Both the position numbers and the translations under genes were made by a program. DNA of 9,977 nucleotides. It comes from Ga0074130 sp035492055. Its GTDB lineage: Bacteria; Pseudomonadota; Gammaproteobacteria; Burkholderiales; Rhodocyclaceae. Positions 1 through 6,136 of the stretch are shown here, one piece after another. The stretch lies in contig DATJJR010000029.1 in NCBI GenBank assembly GCA_035492055.1, positions 1-9,977 on the forward strand, in the 5' to 3' direction. Within the stretch, counting starts at the first letter, position 1; each line of letters begins with the position of its first letter. Under the pieces are notes generated by a model. The model was not told the origin of the DNA. It did no database searches and was given only the letters and a program-made list of their open reading frames with translations.

Positions 1-1125
1 TTGCGGCTCATGCCTGTCGAGCTCATCGACAGGCATGAGCTTGCCGGCGCGTATGCCAAGGAGGCGCAGCTTGCGTTCCAGCGGTACACGCTTCAGGCAT
101 TCGCGTGCAGCACGCAGGATTTCGTCGGCGCTGACGGTGGCGAGCGGAATCGTCAGGTCGCGTGTGACGCCTTCGAAGTTGTCGTAGCGCAATTTGATGC
201 CGATGGTGCGCGCCGCGTAGCGCTTGCGTTGCAGATCGTCGGCCAGCCGCGTGCACAGATCGACCAAGATGGTCGACAGCTTTTGTCGATCGTGCCGCGC
301 ATGCAGGTCGCGTTCGAAGGTGGTTTCGCGGCTGATCGACTTTGGTTCGGACTCGGTGACGACAGGGCGTTCGTCGATGCCATGCGCGGCCTCGTTCATC
401 CATGCGCCATAACTGCGGCCGAAGTGTTGCTGCAGGAATTCACGCGATTGCGCGGCCAGCTCGCCAATGGTGTTGATGCCCAGTTGCTTGAGTTTTTCCG
501 TGGCCTTGGGGCCAATGCCGTTGATCTTGCTGGCGGCGAGTGGCCATATTTTCACGGGCACATCGTCTTGCATGACGATGCTGAGGCCATTCGGCTTGTT
601 CAGGTCGGAGGCAATCTTGGCAATGAGCTTGCAATGGCTCACACCGATGGAACAGCTCAGCCCAGTCGCGTCGCGCACGGCCTGCTTGAGTCGTAGTGCG
701 AGCGTTTCGGTGTCTTCGTCGATATGGCTGAGGTCGATGTAGATTTCGTCGATGCCACGGTTTTCGATCAGCGGCGCAATCTCGGCGACGGCACTCTTGA
801 ACAGGCGCGAGTAATGGCGATAGGCGGTGAAATCGACCGGTAACAGCACGGCCTCTGGCGCGAGCTTCGCGGCCTTCATCATGCCCATTGCCGAAAATAC
901 GCCGAGTGCACGCGCTTCGTAGGTCGACGTTGTGATGACGCCACGGCCGATGTAGTCCTTGAGTCGCGCATAGCGCCGCGTGCCATCGGGCAGTATTTCC
1001 GGTTGCGCTTCGCGGCCGCCGATGATGACGGCCTGTCCCTTGAGGTCCGGATAACGCAGCAACTCGACGGATGCGTAGAAGGCATCCATGTCGAGATGGG
1101 CAATCCGGGGTGTTGGGTGTCGCAT
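1..1125 (-). CDS. dinB: DNA polymerase IV (Y-family translesion polymerase), 3' end cut by window edge
   Basis: This frame starts at ATG 1125-1123 and runs 375 codons without a stop to the left edge, so the C-terminus is missing. The product is an error-prone Y-family polymerase that copies past damaged template bases and lacks proofreading. The N-terminal palm motif HLDMDAFYASVE sits at residues 10-21. It supplies metal-binding Asp12 and the probable steric-gate residue Tyr17. The second catalytic pair is Asp126-Glu127 in GIDEIYIDL. The thumb follows with helix-hairpin-helix residues (KINGIGPKATEKLKQLG), and then the little-finger domain (SISRETTFERDL onward). Compared with E. coli DinB there is an extra stretch of about 19 residues at 40-58, and the usual Ser before the DE pair is Gly. 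From memory, both traits are common in Burkholderiales. No clear LexA box or strong Shine-Dalgarno was seen upstream. The family is certain from the motifs; the exact start is likely but not proven. Confidence 0.95.
   Translation of the reverse strand, partial: MRHPTPRIAHLDMDAFYASVELLRYPDLKGQAVIIGGREAQPEILPDGTRRYARLKDYIGRGVITTSTYEARALGVFSAMGMMKAAKLAPEAVLLPVDFTAYRHYSRLFKSAVAEIAPLIENRGIDEIYIDLSHIDEDTETLALRLKQAVRDATGLSCSIGVSHCKLIAKIASDLNKPNGLSIVMQDDVPVKIWPLAASKINGIGPKATEKLKQLGINTIGELAAQSREFLQQHFGRSYGAWMNEAAHGIDERPVVTESEPKSISRETTFERDLHARHDRQKLSTILVDLCTRLADDLQRKRYAARTIGIKLRYDNFEGVTRDLTIPLATVSADEILRAARECLKRVPLERKLRLLGIRAGKLMPVDELDRHEPQ
6..40. repeat. Perfect 15-bp inverted repeat inside the dinB coding sequence
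   Basis: The left arm (6-20, GCTCATGCCTGTCGA) is the exact reverse complement of the right arm (26-40), with a 5-base spacer (21-25). The arms lie in the last visible codons of dinB and encode LMPVDELDRHE after the little-finger domain, in the poorly conserved tail. Neither strand shows a T-run right after the hairpin, so it does not look like a standard intrinsic terminator. It could be a mobile palindromic repeat, an mRNA-stabilising hairpin or a protein-binding site. Its function cannot be settled here. Confidence 0.85.
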
Positions 1126-1212
1126 GGCAGGAAATACGGATGCAGGAACGGGGCGATCTGAATCAGGATTCCAATTTTCCCTCAGACCGCACCAGCATGC
1201 TGCCGTTTTTCA

Positions 1213-1410
1213 TTAACGACTGAGCGTGCGTAATTCTCCGTGCGCAATGCCCCATACGGTACGCACCAGCAAGACTGCGATGGCGATGCTGGCGAATGCG
1301 AGCAAGGCAATCGCAATCGCATCGGCTTGAGGGCCTCTGATCCAGCGTGTTGCTGCAGGGGAGGCGGCCGTCGCAGGTGCCGATAGGGCCGACGGGATTT
1401 GCTGCCGAAT
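1213..1410 (-). CDS. Possible small single-pass membrane protein lacking a standard start codon (or a relic)
   Basis: After the NmrA-type gene a 65-codon frame runs to TAA at 1215-1213. Its first available codon, ATT at 1410-1408, shares one base with the upstream stop (TAATT), which mimics the TAATG overlap of coupled genes. No ATG, GTG or TTG occurs between there and the membrane segment. The frame has a Pro/Ala/Ser-rich start, then Arg-Trp-Ile-Arg, then a clear hydrophobic helix at about residues 31-49 (AIAIALLAFASIAIAVLLV), and a short tail ending LRTLSR. Codon choice looks like real coding sequence. It may be a gene using the rare ATT start, a gene whose ATG was lost, or chance. The frame stays open upstream to an ATG at 1584 inside the NmrA gene, but the extra part is Arg/His-rich and looks like out-of-frame translation. 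The family is not recognised. Confidence 0.3.
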   Translation of the reverse strand: MRQQIPSALSAPATAASPAATRWIRGPQADAIAIALLAFASIAIAVLLVRTVWGIAHGELRTLSR

Positions 1411-2285
1411 TACACCGTGCGTTCGATCAGCTCCGCCAATACGGCTTCGAAGGTTTTTTCGCCAATGATGCGTTCGTTGGTGCCGTTGCGTTCGAAGTCG
1501 ATCCAGCCGGAATTGAAGCCGTCGAGCATCTCGATGCGCGGTTTCGGCCAATCCGTACCCTGCGCCTGGAAGTAGTTCAGCCATTCGCCATTCGGTATCG
1601 GCTTGGCGGTGACCGAACGGCCTACCGCAGCACCGAGCATGGCAGCGATGACATGCTGGGTGTAGCGGCGCGGGCCTTCAATCTCGATGATGCGACGACC
1701 GGTCCAGGTTTCTTGCAGCACCATGCTTGCCACACGGCCGATATCGTCGGTCGCCACCATGGGGTAAAGGGCGTCCAGCGGTTGCAGGAAGCTCGGCATG
1801 ATGCCGGTGTCGCGCGCCGGCGCGATGTCCCACAATGAATTCTCCATGAACCATGCCGGACGCAGCACGGCGACGGGAATATCGCGGACGGGTTCCAGTG
1901 CTTCCTCCAGCATGCGCACTTGCGTGATCAGGCCGAGCCCGGACATGCGATGACCGCCGACAGAGGAAAGTGCAACGATCCTGCCGGGGCGTGCCGCCAG
2001 AACGGCTTCGAGCTGCGCCGTGATGGCGGCGCGCGCTTCCGGGTAACCGGGTTTGGGGGCGAAATATGGCGGCACCATGATGAAGACGCCTTCGCTATCG
2101 TCAAAGGCCTGCTTGAGTGATGCGGCATCGTTGGCGTCGCCGACAACCAGTTCCACGCCTTGTGCAGCCCAGTGCGCGGCCTTCTGTGTGTCGCGCACGA
2201 CGGCGCGAACCGGTTTGCCTGCGGCGAGCAGGGTGCGTGCAATGGCACCGCCGACCTGGCCTGTAATTCCCATGACTGTATACAT
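1410..2285 (-). CDS. NmrA-family NAD(P)-binding protein (atypical short-chain dehydrogenase)
   Basis: The product has 291 residues, a normal length for NmrA-like or NAD(P)H:quinone/azoreductase-like proteins of the atypical SDR group. The Rossmann fold begins at once: MYTVMGITGQVGGAIA holds the GxxGxxG dinucleotide loop at residues 6-12. Arg31 in VVRD ends strand 2, a residue often linked to NADP preference. GDAND at 49-53 and the later ALSSVGG and VLRPAWFMEN stretches are typical of this family. It lacks the YxxxK active site of classical SDRs, so it may act as a redox sensor or a quinone or azo reductase; the substrate is unknown. The start is supported by AAGGAG at 2296-2291. The gene is divergent from the LysR-type gene at 2422, with a LysR-type operator between them, so it is probably that regulator's target. 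Confidence 0.88.
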   Translation of the reverse strand: MYTVMGITGQVGGAIARTLLAAGKPVRAVVRDTQKAAHWAAQGVELVVGDANDAASLKQAFDDSEGVFIMVPPYFAPKPGYPEARAAITAQLEAVLAARPGRIVALSSVGGHRMSGLGLITQVRMLEEALEPVRDIPVAVLRPAWFMENSLWDIAPARDTGIMPSFLQPLDALYPMVATDDIGRVASMVLQETWTGRRIIEIEGPRRYTQHVIAAMLGAAVGRSVTAKPIPNGEWLNYFQAQGTDWPKPRIEMLDGFNSGWIDFERNGTNERIIGEKTFEAVLAELIERTV

Positions 2286-2370
2286 TTCATCTCCTTGCGT
2301 TCACCGGCGTGCGCCGTACGGAACGCATTCTGGGGACGTGGAGATTATTTCGCGATAGCATGAACGTAAT

Positions 2371-2402
2371 TTGATTGATGACATTTATGTATCAATGATC
2401 AA
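2371..2402. promoter_or_regulatory. LysR-type operator (T-N11-A box) in the divergent intergenic region
   Basis: ATTGAT at 2374-2379 and ATCAAT at 2391-2396 form a perfect dyad with an 11-base spacer. This matches the T-N11-A pattern that LysR-type regulators bind. The repeat is wider and nested: TTGAT at 2371-2375 has a partner ATCAA at 2398-2402. The site is 25 bases before the regulator start and 88 bases before the NmrA-type start, so it can serve autorepression and divergent activation. A weak sigma-70 match on the plus strand (TTGATT at 2371, AATGAT at 2394, 17-base spacer) overlaps the dyad, which would fit autorepression. Confidence 0.7.
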
Positions 2403-2421
2403 TTGAGCGAAGGGGGATGTC

Positions 2422-3330
2422 ATGAGCTTCGATGAACGTGTGCTCAACGGCATGAGTGTGTTTTCCGCGATTGTCGATACCGGCAGCTTTGCGCGCGCCA
2501 GCGATGTGCTCGACATGTCGCAACCGGGTGTGAGCCGTGCCGTGGCGCGGCTCGAAGGGCGCCTGGGCATTCGCCTGTTCGATCGCACCACGCGGTCTGT
2601 CACGTTGACGGACGAGGGGCGACGCTTCTATGAGCAAGTGCAACCATTGCTGGCGGGGTTGGAAGAGGCGGCCGCATCTGCGGCGATGGGCGGCAAGTCC
2701 GTTCGTGGTCGCTTGCGCGTCAATCTCGATCCTTTCTTCTCGCGTATGGTGCTTGGCCCGCATCTGGGCAGTTTTCTCGATCGCTATCCTGAGTTGCAGC
2801 TGGAGCTGATCACACGCGACCAACTGGGCGACATGGTTGGTGACGGTTTCGATCTGGCCCTGCGTTTCGGGCAGGCACGCAACTCCAGCCTGGTCGCGCG
2901 AAAGCTGCGCGACTTTCGCATCCTCACAGTGGCAACGCCGGACTACATCCGCCGCAATGGACGGCCTGAAACGCCGCAGGCCTTGGAAGATCGTCGACAT
3001 ACGTGCGTGTTGTTTCGCGAGCCCGAAACAGGGCGGCCGTATTCATGGGAGTTTCATCGCGGCCGCAAGAAGATTGAATTGACGCCGCAGTCGCAGCTGG
3101 TGGTCAACGATGCGGGCACGCTCTACGCAAGTTGCTTTGCTGGATACGGCATCATTCAGGTGATGGATCTCGGTGTCGAGGCCATGCTCGAATCCGGACA
3201 ACTCGTCGATCTGTTTCCGGATTGGCCGGACGAGACGTTTCCGCTTTATGCCTACTATCCGTCGCGCCGCCATCCGCCGGCAAAGACGCGCGCCTTTCTT
3301 GATTTCATTGTGTCGCTGTGCGAAACCTGA
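2422..3330 (+). CDS. LysR-family transcriptional regulator
   Basis: The 302-residue product has the standard LysR size and layout. The N-terminal winged helix-turn-helix covers about residues 9-70, with GSFARASDVLDMSQPGVSRA as the HTH and RLFDRTTRSVTLTDEGRRFYE as the wing and start of the linker helix. A periplasmic-binding-protein-like effector domain follows from about residue 90 to the end. The start is backed by AAGGGGG at 2410-2416, five bases before ATG. The gene is divergent from the NmrA-type gene and probably controls it and itself through the T-N11-A dyad. The effector is unknown. LysR proteins paired with NAD(P)-dependent enzymes often sense the enzyme's substrate or an oxidant, but nothing in this sequence names it. 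Confidence 0.93.
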   Translation: MSFDERVLNGMSVFSAIVDTGSFARASDVLDMSQPGVSRAVARLEGRLGIRLFDRTTRSVTLTDEGRRFYEQVQPLLAGLEEAAASAAMGGKSVRGRLRVNLDPFFSRMVLGPHLGSFLDRYPELQLELITRDQLGDMVGDGFDLALRFGQARNSSLVARKLRDFRILTVATPDYIRRNGRPETPQALEDRRHTCVLFREPETGRPYSWEFHRGRKKIELTPQSQLVVNDAGTLYASCFAGYGIIQVMDLGVEAMLESGQLVDLFPDWPDETFPLYAYYPSRRHPPAKTRAFLDFIVSLCET

Positions 3331-3354
3331 TGTGGGTCGGTCATGCGATTTGGT

Positions 3355-3393
3355 GCCGCTGCGGAAACGCATCCGCAGCGGCGTCTTTGCTTT
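3355..3393 (+). terminator. Rho-independent terminator after the LysR-type gene
   Basis: GCCGCTGCGG at 3355-3364 pairs perfectly with CCGCAGCGGC at 3373-3382 across an 8-base loop. A T-rich stretch follows (GTCTTTGCTTT, 3383-3393). The hairpin starts 24 bases after the regulator's stop codon. The convergent dehydrogenase gene ends at 3404, so the hairpin also lies just past that gene, but on that strand no T-run follows it. Confidence 0.8.
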
Positions 3394-3403
3394 GGTGGCT
3401 TGA

Positions 3404-4198
3404 TCAGCCTTTCAGATAACGTGCGGCCGGCGTTTTACGCGAAAGATTCGGCAGCATCTTCTGGCGTGCTGCATCGAACGCTTCCCAATCGGCGGCATCG
3501 GGCAGCGCAGGAATCGTCACGACTTCGCCTGCATCCAGGCCGACCAATGCAGCATCTACCATGTCTTCGGTGGTCATGATCCATTCGGGCGGCAGATCGC
3601 TGAGCGATACGCCGGCGTTGCCCCAAAGTTCGGTCGCAGTGGCACCGGGTAGCACGGCTTGAACGCGGAGGCCTTTTTCGTGGAGTTCGTTGTGCATCGA
3701 ACGACTGAAGTTGAGCACGAAGGCCTTGGTGCCGCTGTAGCTGCCATTCAACAACTCATGCGCCATGGCAACTACCGAACTGATGTTGATGATGGTGCCG
3801 CCGCCGCGCGTAACAAAGGCCTGTGCCGCCGCGTGACTGAGATGCATCAGCGAGATGACGTTGAGCTTGATCATGTCTTCTGCCACTGCCGGATCGGATG
3901 CCAGCAACGGTGTTGCCATGGCGCTGCCGGCGTTGTTGATCAGCAAAGTGACATCGGGGGACGCTACGCGTTGGGCGACCTTGTTGATGTCCGCGGATTG
4001 GGTCAGGTCGGCAACGAGAATTTCGACTTTACGGCCGGTCTTTTGCTTGATGTCCTGTGCGAGTTTTTCCATGCGGGCCTGGTTGCGGGCGACCAGCACG
4101 AGGTCGTAACCGCGGTGCGCCAGTCGGTCGGCGTAAACGGCGCCGATGCCGGAAGATGCACCCGTGACGATGGCGGTGCCGAGGGATGTATTGCTCAT
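3404..4198 (-). CDS. Short-chain dehydrogenase/reductase (classical SDR)
   Basis: Start ATG 4198-4196 is chosen because AAGGAG (4210-4205) lies six bases upstream and the Rossmann fold begins at once. The frame is open further up to 4285, but that stretch has no family features. The product is 264 residues. TGASSGIG at 12-19 is the cofactor loop and Arg38 after strand 2 suggests NADP(H). NNAG is at 88-91, Asn113 at the structural site, and the catalytic triad is Ser141, Tyr154 and Lys158 (YSGTK). PG at 184-185 follows the active site. It is therefore expected to be an active carbonyl or alcohol oxidoreductase; the substrate cannot be read from the sequence. It is divergent from the GlxA-type regulator at 4299, which is the likely controller. 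It is convergent with the LysR-type gene. Confidence 0.92.
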   Translation of the reverse strand: MSNTSLGTAIVTGASSGIGAVYADRLAHRGYDLVLVARNQARMEKLAQDIKQKTGRKVEILVADLTQSADINKVAQRVASPDVTLLINNAGSAMATPLLASDPAVAEDMIKLNVISLMHLSHAAAQAFVTRGGGTIINISSVVAMAHELLNGSYSGTKAFVLNFSRSMHNELHEKGLRVQAVLPGATATELWGNAGVSLSDLPPEWIMTTEDMVDAALVGLDAGEVVTIPALPDAADWEAFDAARQKMLPNLSRKTPAARYLKG

Positions 4199-4298
4199 GA
4201 TGTGCTCCTTGTCGATGTGTTGAGGGTTGATTGACAAGTGCAAGGTTAGGGATGAGACTGTAGGCCTGAATGTCATGTATCCCACCTTTTAAGACATC
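4199..4298. promoter_or_regulatory. Divergent promoter/operator region between SDR and GlxA-type regulator
   Basis: This 100-base gap must hold both promoters. Two imperfect dyads are visible. CTTGTC (4208-4213) pairs with GACAAG (4233-4238) over 19 bases. AAGG and GGGAT (4242-4253) mirror ATCCC and CCTT (4279-4288) with a small offset. A TTGACA match to the -35 consensus lies at 4231-4236 on the plus strand, but no good -10 sits at the right distance. The regulator's own ATG has no strong Shine-Dalgarno. The dyads may be AraC-type binding sites; this is inference. Confidence 0.4.
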
Positions 4299-5246
4299 AT
4301 GAAGAAAATTGGCCTTGTCATCTTTCCGGGCTTTCAAGCCCTTGACCTGTCTGTCCTGACGCCGTTTGAACTGGCCAATAGCCTGGCGCCCAAACCTGTG
4401 TACGAATTGGCAATCCTGTCCGAAACCGGTGGCATGGTTAGCACCACGATGGGCGTGTCGGTGGACAGCAAGGCGTTTGGCCCGGATGCAGCGGATACGT
4501 TGTTGATCGGCGGAAGCACAAGTATTCCAACGGCATCGCCAGGCCTGCTGAAAAAACTGCGTGCCGTGGCGCCGCGCACGCGCCGCATTGGCAGCGTCTG
4601 CACCGGCGCATTCATTCTGGCGGAGACGGGATTGCTCGACGGACGTCAGGCAACGACGCACTGGTATGCCGCGCGAGACTTTCAGATGCAGTTTCCCGCA
4701 GTCAAGGTCATGGAAGACCGCATCTACACCACGGACGAGGGCATATGGACATCTGCCGGCATGACGGCCTGCATCGATATGGCGCTGGCCATGTTGTCGG
4801 ACGATCTGGGGAGCGAGATGTCGCGTGCGATTGCGCGCAAGATGGTGGTCTATCACCAGCGCCCGGGCGGGCAATCGCAGTTCTCGGCGTTACTTGAGCT
4901 GGAGCCGCGTTCTGACCGGATTCGCAATGTGTTCAATTTCATCAAGCGCAATCTGCGCAGTGAACTTTCAGTCGAGCAACTGGCGGATGTTGCGCACTTG
5001 AGCCCGCGTCAATTCACCCGCATCTTTCAGACCGAAACCGGCCAGTCGCCGGCGCGTGCGGTGGAGCGGATTCGCGTCGAGAGTGCCCGCATCCTGATTG
5101 AATCGGGCGGCCATACCATCGAGCGGGTGGCCGAGCATACCGGCTTCGACGACACTGAAAGAATGCGCCGCGCCTTTCGCCGCATCCTCGGTCAGCCGCC
5201 GCAAAGCTTCAAGCCGGTTCGGAGTAATGGAAAAATGGCTGCTTGA
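4299..5246 (+). CDS. GlxA-family transcriptional regulator (DJ-1/PfpI domain plus AraC HTH domain)
   Basis: The 315-residue product joins two domains. Residues 1 to about 185 form a DJ-1/PfpI (class I glutamine amidotransferase-like) domain: GLVIFPGFQALDL at the start, the nucleophile-elbow motif SVCTGAF with Cys101, and ATTHW with His121. Residues about 205-305 form the AraC/XylS DNA-binding domain with two helix-turn-helix units, LSVEQLADVAHLSPRQFTRIF (first HTH, about 222-242) and HTIERVAEHTGF...MRRAF (second, about 271-292). In this family the DJ-1 domain is thought to sense a ligand rather than act as an enzyme, though the Cys and His are kept here. The start at MKKIGLV is the usual family start, although no clear Shine-Dalgarno precedes it. 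The gene is divergent from the short-chain dehydrogenase and probably regulates it. The signal is unknown. Confidence 0.93.
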   Translation: MKKIGLVIFPGFQALDLSVLTPFELANSLAPKPVYELAILSETGGMVSTTMGVSVDSKAFGPDAADTLLIGGSTSIPTASPGLLKKLRAVAPRTRRIGSVCTGAFILAETGLLDGRQATTHWYAARDFQMQFPAVKVMEDRIYTTDEGIWTSAGMTACIDMALAMLSDDLGSEMSRAIARKMVVYHQRPGGQSQFSALLELEPRSDRIRNVFNFIKRNLRSELSVEQLADVAHLSPRQFTRIFQTETGQSPARAVERIRVESARILIESGGHTIERVAEHTGFDDTERMRRAFRRILGQPPQSFKPVRSNGKMAA

Positions 5247-5296
5247 GCATTGCCACGGATCGAGAGTTGCGGCCAGTTGTTGCCTTGTGCTGCATG

Positions 5297-5329
5297 AAAA
5301 AAGCCTCGCTCCCGATGAGAGAGCGAGGC
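5297..5329 (-). terminator. Rho-independent terminator for the BON gene pair
   Basis: GCCTCGCTC at 5303-5311 pairs perfectly with GAGCGAGGC at 5321-5329. Read on the minus strand, the hairpin is followed directly by six T residues (complement of A5297-5302), which is a textbook intrinsic terminator 23 bases after the last BON stop. On the plus strand it is followed by TTCGTCTTGT, so it may also stop transcription from the GlxA-type gene, less efficiently. Confidence 0.88.
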
Positions 5330-5352
5330 TTCGTCTTGTAAGGCCGAACGGT

Positions 5353-5706
5353 TTAGTTATTTCCCGCCGGCACAATGGTCAGGTCAGGTTTGACCATCTT
5401 TACGCCTTGTACGGCAGTCGCCAGAGCGATGGCGCGTTCGGCGGTCTGAGCCTTGTCCACTTGACCATGCAAGGTTACGACCCCCTTGTTCGATGTGACG
5501 GAAATTTTGAACAGGGAGGTGATGCTGTCGCTGAGCAATGCAGTCTTGACCTTTGTCGTGAGCGTTGCGTCGTCGACATATTGACCGGCGCTTTGCCCGA
5601 CTTGTGCGGCGGAGTTGCCGGCATCAGCATGGGCAGCGGTGGCTGTGACTGACATGATTGCCAAGGCTGCGATCATGATGGCTACATCGGTTTGACGAAA
5701 TTGCAT
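5353..5706 (-). CDS. Secreted BON-domain protein (OsmY-like), second gene of the pair
   Basis: The 117-residue product has a Sec signal peptide: MQFRQTD, a hydrophobic core (VAIMIAALAIMSVTATA), and a likely cleavage after AHA near residue 27. A single BON domain follows at about residues 42-112, with the typical VKTALLSD, KGVVTLHGQVDKAQTAERA and GVKMVKPDLTI stretches. BON domains are periplasmic or envelope-associated modules thought to bind phospholipid; OsmY, the known relative, is made under osmotic and stationary-phase stress. AAAGGAGAAA at 5720-5711 supports the start. It lies 34 bases after its paralogue and before a strong terminator, so the two are probably one operon. Family assignment is firm; the function is inferred from the family. 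Confidence 0.9.
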   Translation of the reverse strand: MQFRQTDVAIMIAALAIMSVTATAAHADAGNSAAQVGQSAGQYVDDATLTTKVKTALLSDSITSLFKISVTSNKGVVTLHGQVDKAQTAERAIALATAVQGVKMVKPDLTIVPAGNN

Positions 5707-5740
5707 GGAATTTCTCCTTTCCTTGTCGATGAGAAGGGGA

Positions 5741-6136
5741 TTACAAAAGGGCGTCGGTATTGACGGTGAAGCTGGCGATCCGCACTAGCAGGTGCGCGTT
5801 AACGGCCTTGACGCCAGGAATGGCGGCTGTAGTGTTGACGGCACGTTCAAGCGTTTCGGGCTTGTCGAGTTCGCCGCTTAGCGTAACGACACCTTTCTGG
5901 GTGTTGACCTTGATGGCAAAGGCCGACGTCATGTTGTCGCTGAACAGGGCAAGCTTGACGCGAGCGGTCAGTGCAGCGTCATCTATAAAATGGCTTGTAT
6001 TGAGGCTGGAAGGATCACTGGTCGCTGATGGATTGCGTGGCGTGCTTGCGGTATGTATTTCGGAAGCGCGCAGGGAAGGCAAGGCGAGCAGCGCGAGAAT
6101 TAGCAACAAGGCTGTATCGATGCGACGCAATTTCAT
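5741..6136 (-). CDS. Secreted BON-domain protein (OsmY-like), first gene of the pair
   Basis: ATG at 6136-6134 is chosen over the upstream ATG at 6193 because AAGGAAA (6147-6141) precedes it and it places a signal peptide at the N-terminus. The product is 131 residues: MKLRRIDT, the hydrophobic run ALLLILALLALPSL, likely cleavage after LRA near residue 24, a Ser/Thr-rich spacer, and a BON domain at about 50-122 (FIDDAALTARVKLALFSD, KGVVTLSGELDKPETLERA, GVKAVNAHLLV). By eye about half of the BON-domain residues match the next gene, with no gaps needed, which points to tandem duplication. The short C-terminal tail beyond the domain (FTVNTDALL) has no match in the partner. It is expected in the periplasm, with a stress-related role by family analogy. 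Confidence 0.9.
   Translation of the reverse strand: MKLRRIDTALLLILALLALPSLRASEIHTASTPRNPSATSDPSSLNTSHFIDDAALTARVKLALFSDNMTSAFAIKVNTQKGVVTLSGELDKPETLERAVNTTAAIPGVKAVNAHLLVRIASFTVNTDALL

Noticed and set aside
1..696. Long plus-strand open frame of 231 codons opposite dinB
   Set aside because: It lies antisense to a clear DinB reading frame with full motifs and shows no family features.
1193..1202. CAGCATGCTG palindrome before dinB as a LexA box or terminator
   Set aside because: It does not fit the CTG-N10-CAG LexA pattern and is too short for a terminator stem.
1347..1838. Plus-strand open frame opposite the NmrA-type gene
   Set aside because: It mirrors real coding sequence on the other strand, lacks a ribosome binding site and has no recognisable domain.
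4199..4285. Longer N-terminus for the short-chain dehydrogenase
   Set aside because: The extra 29 residues have no family match and the inner ATG has AAGGAG at ideal distance.
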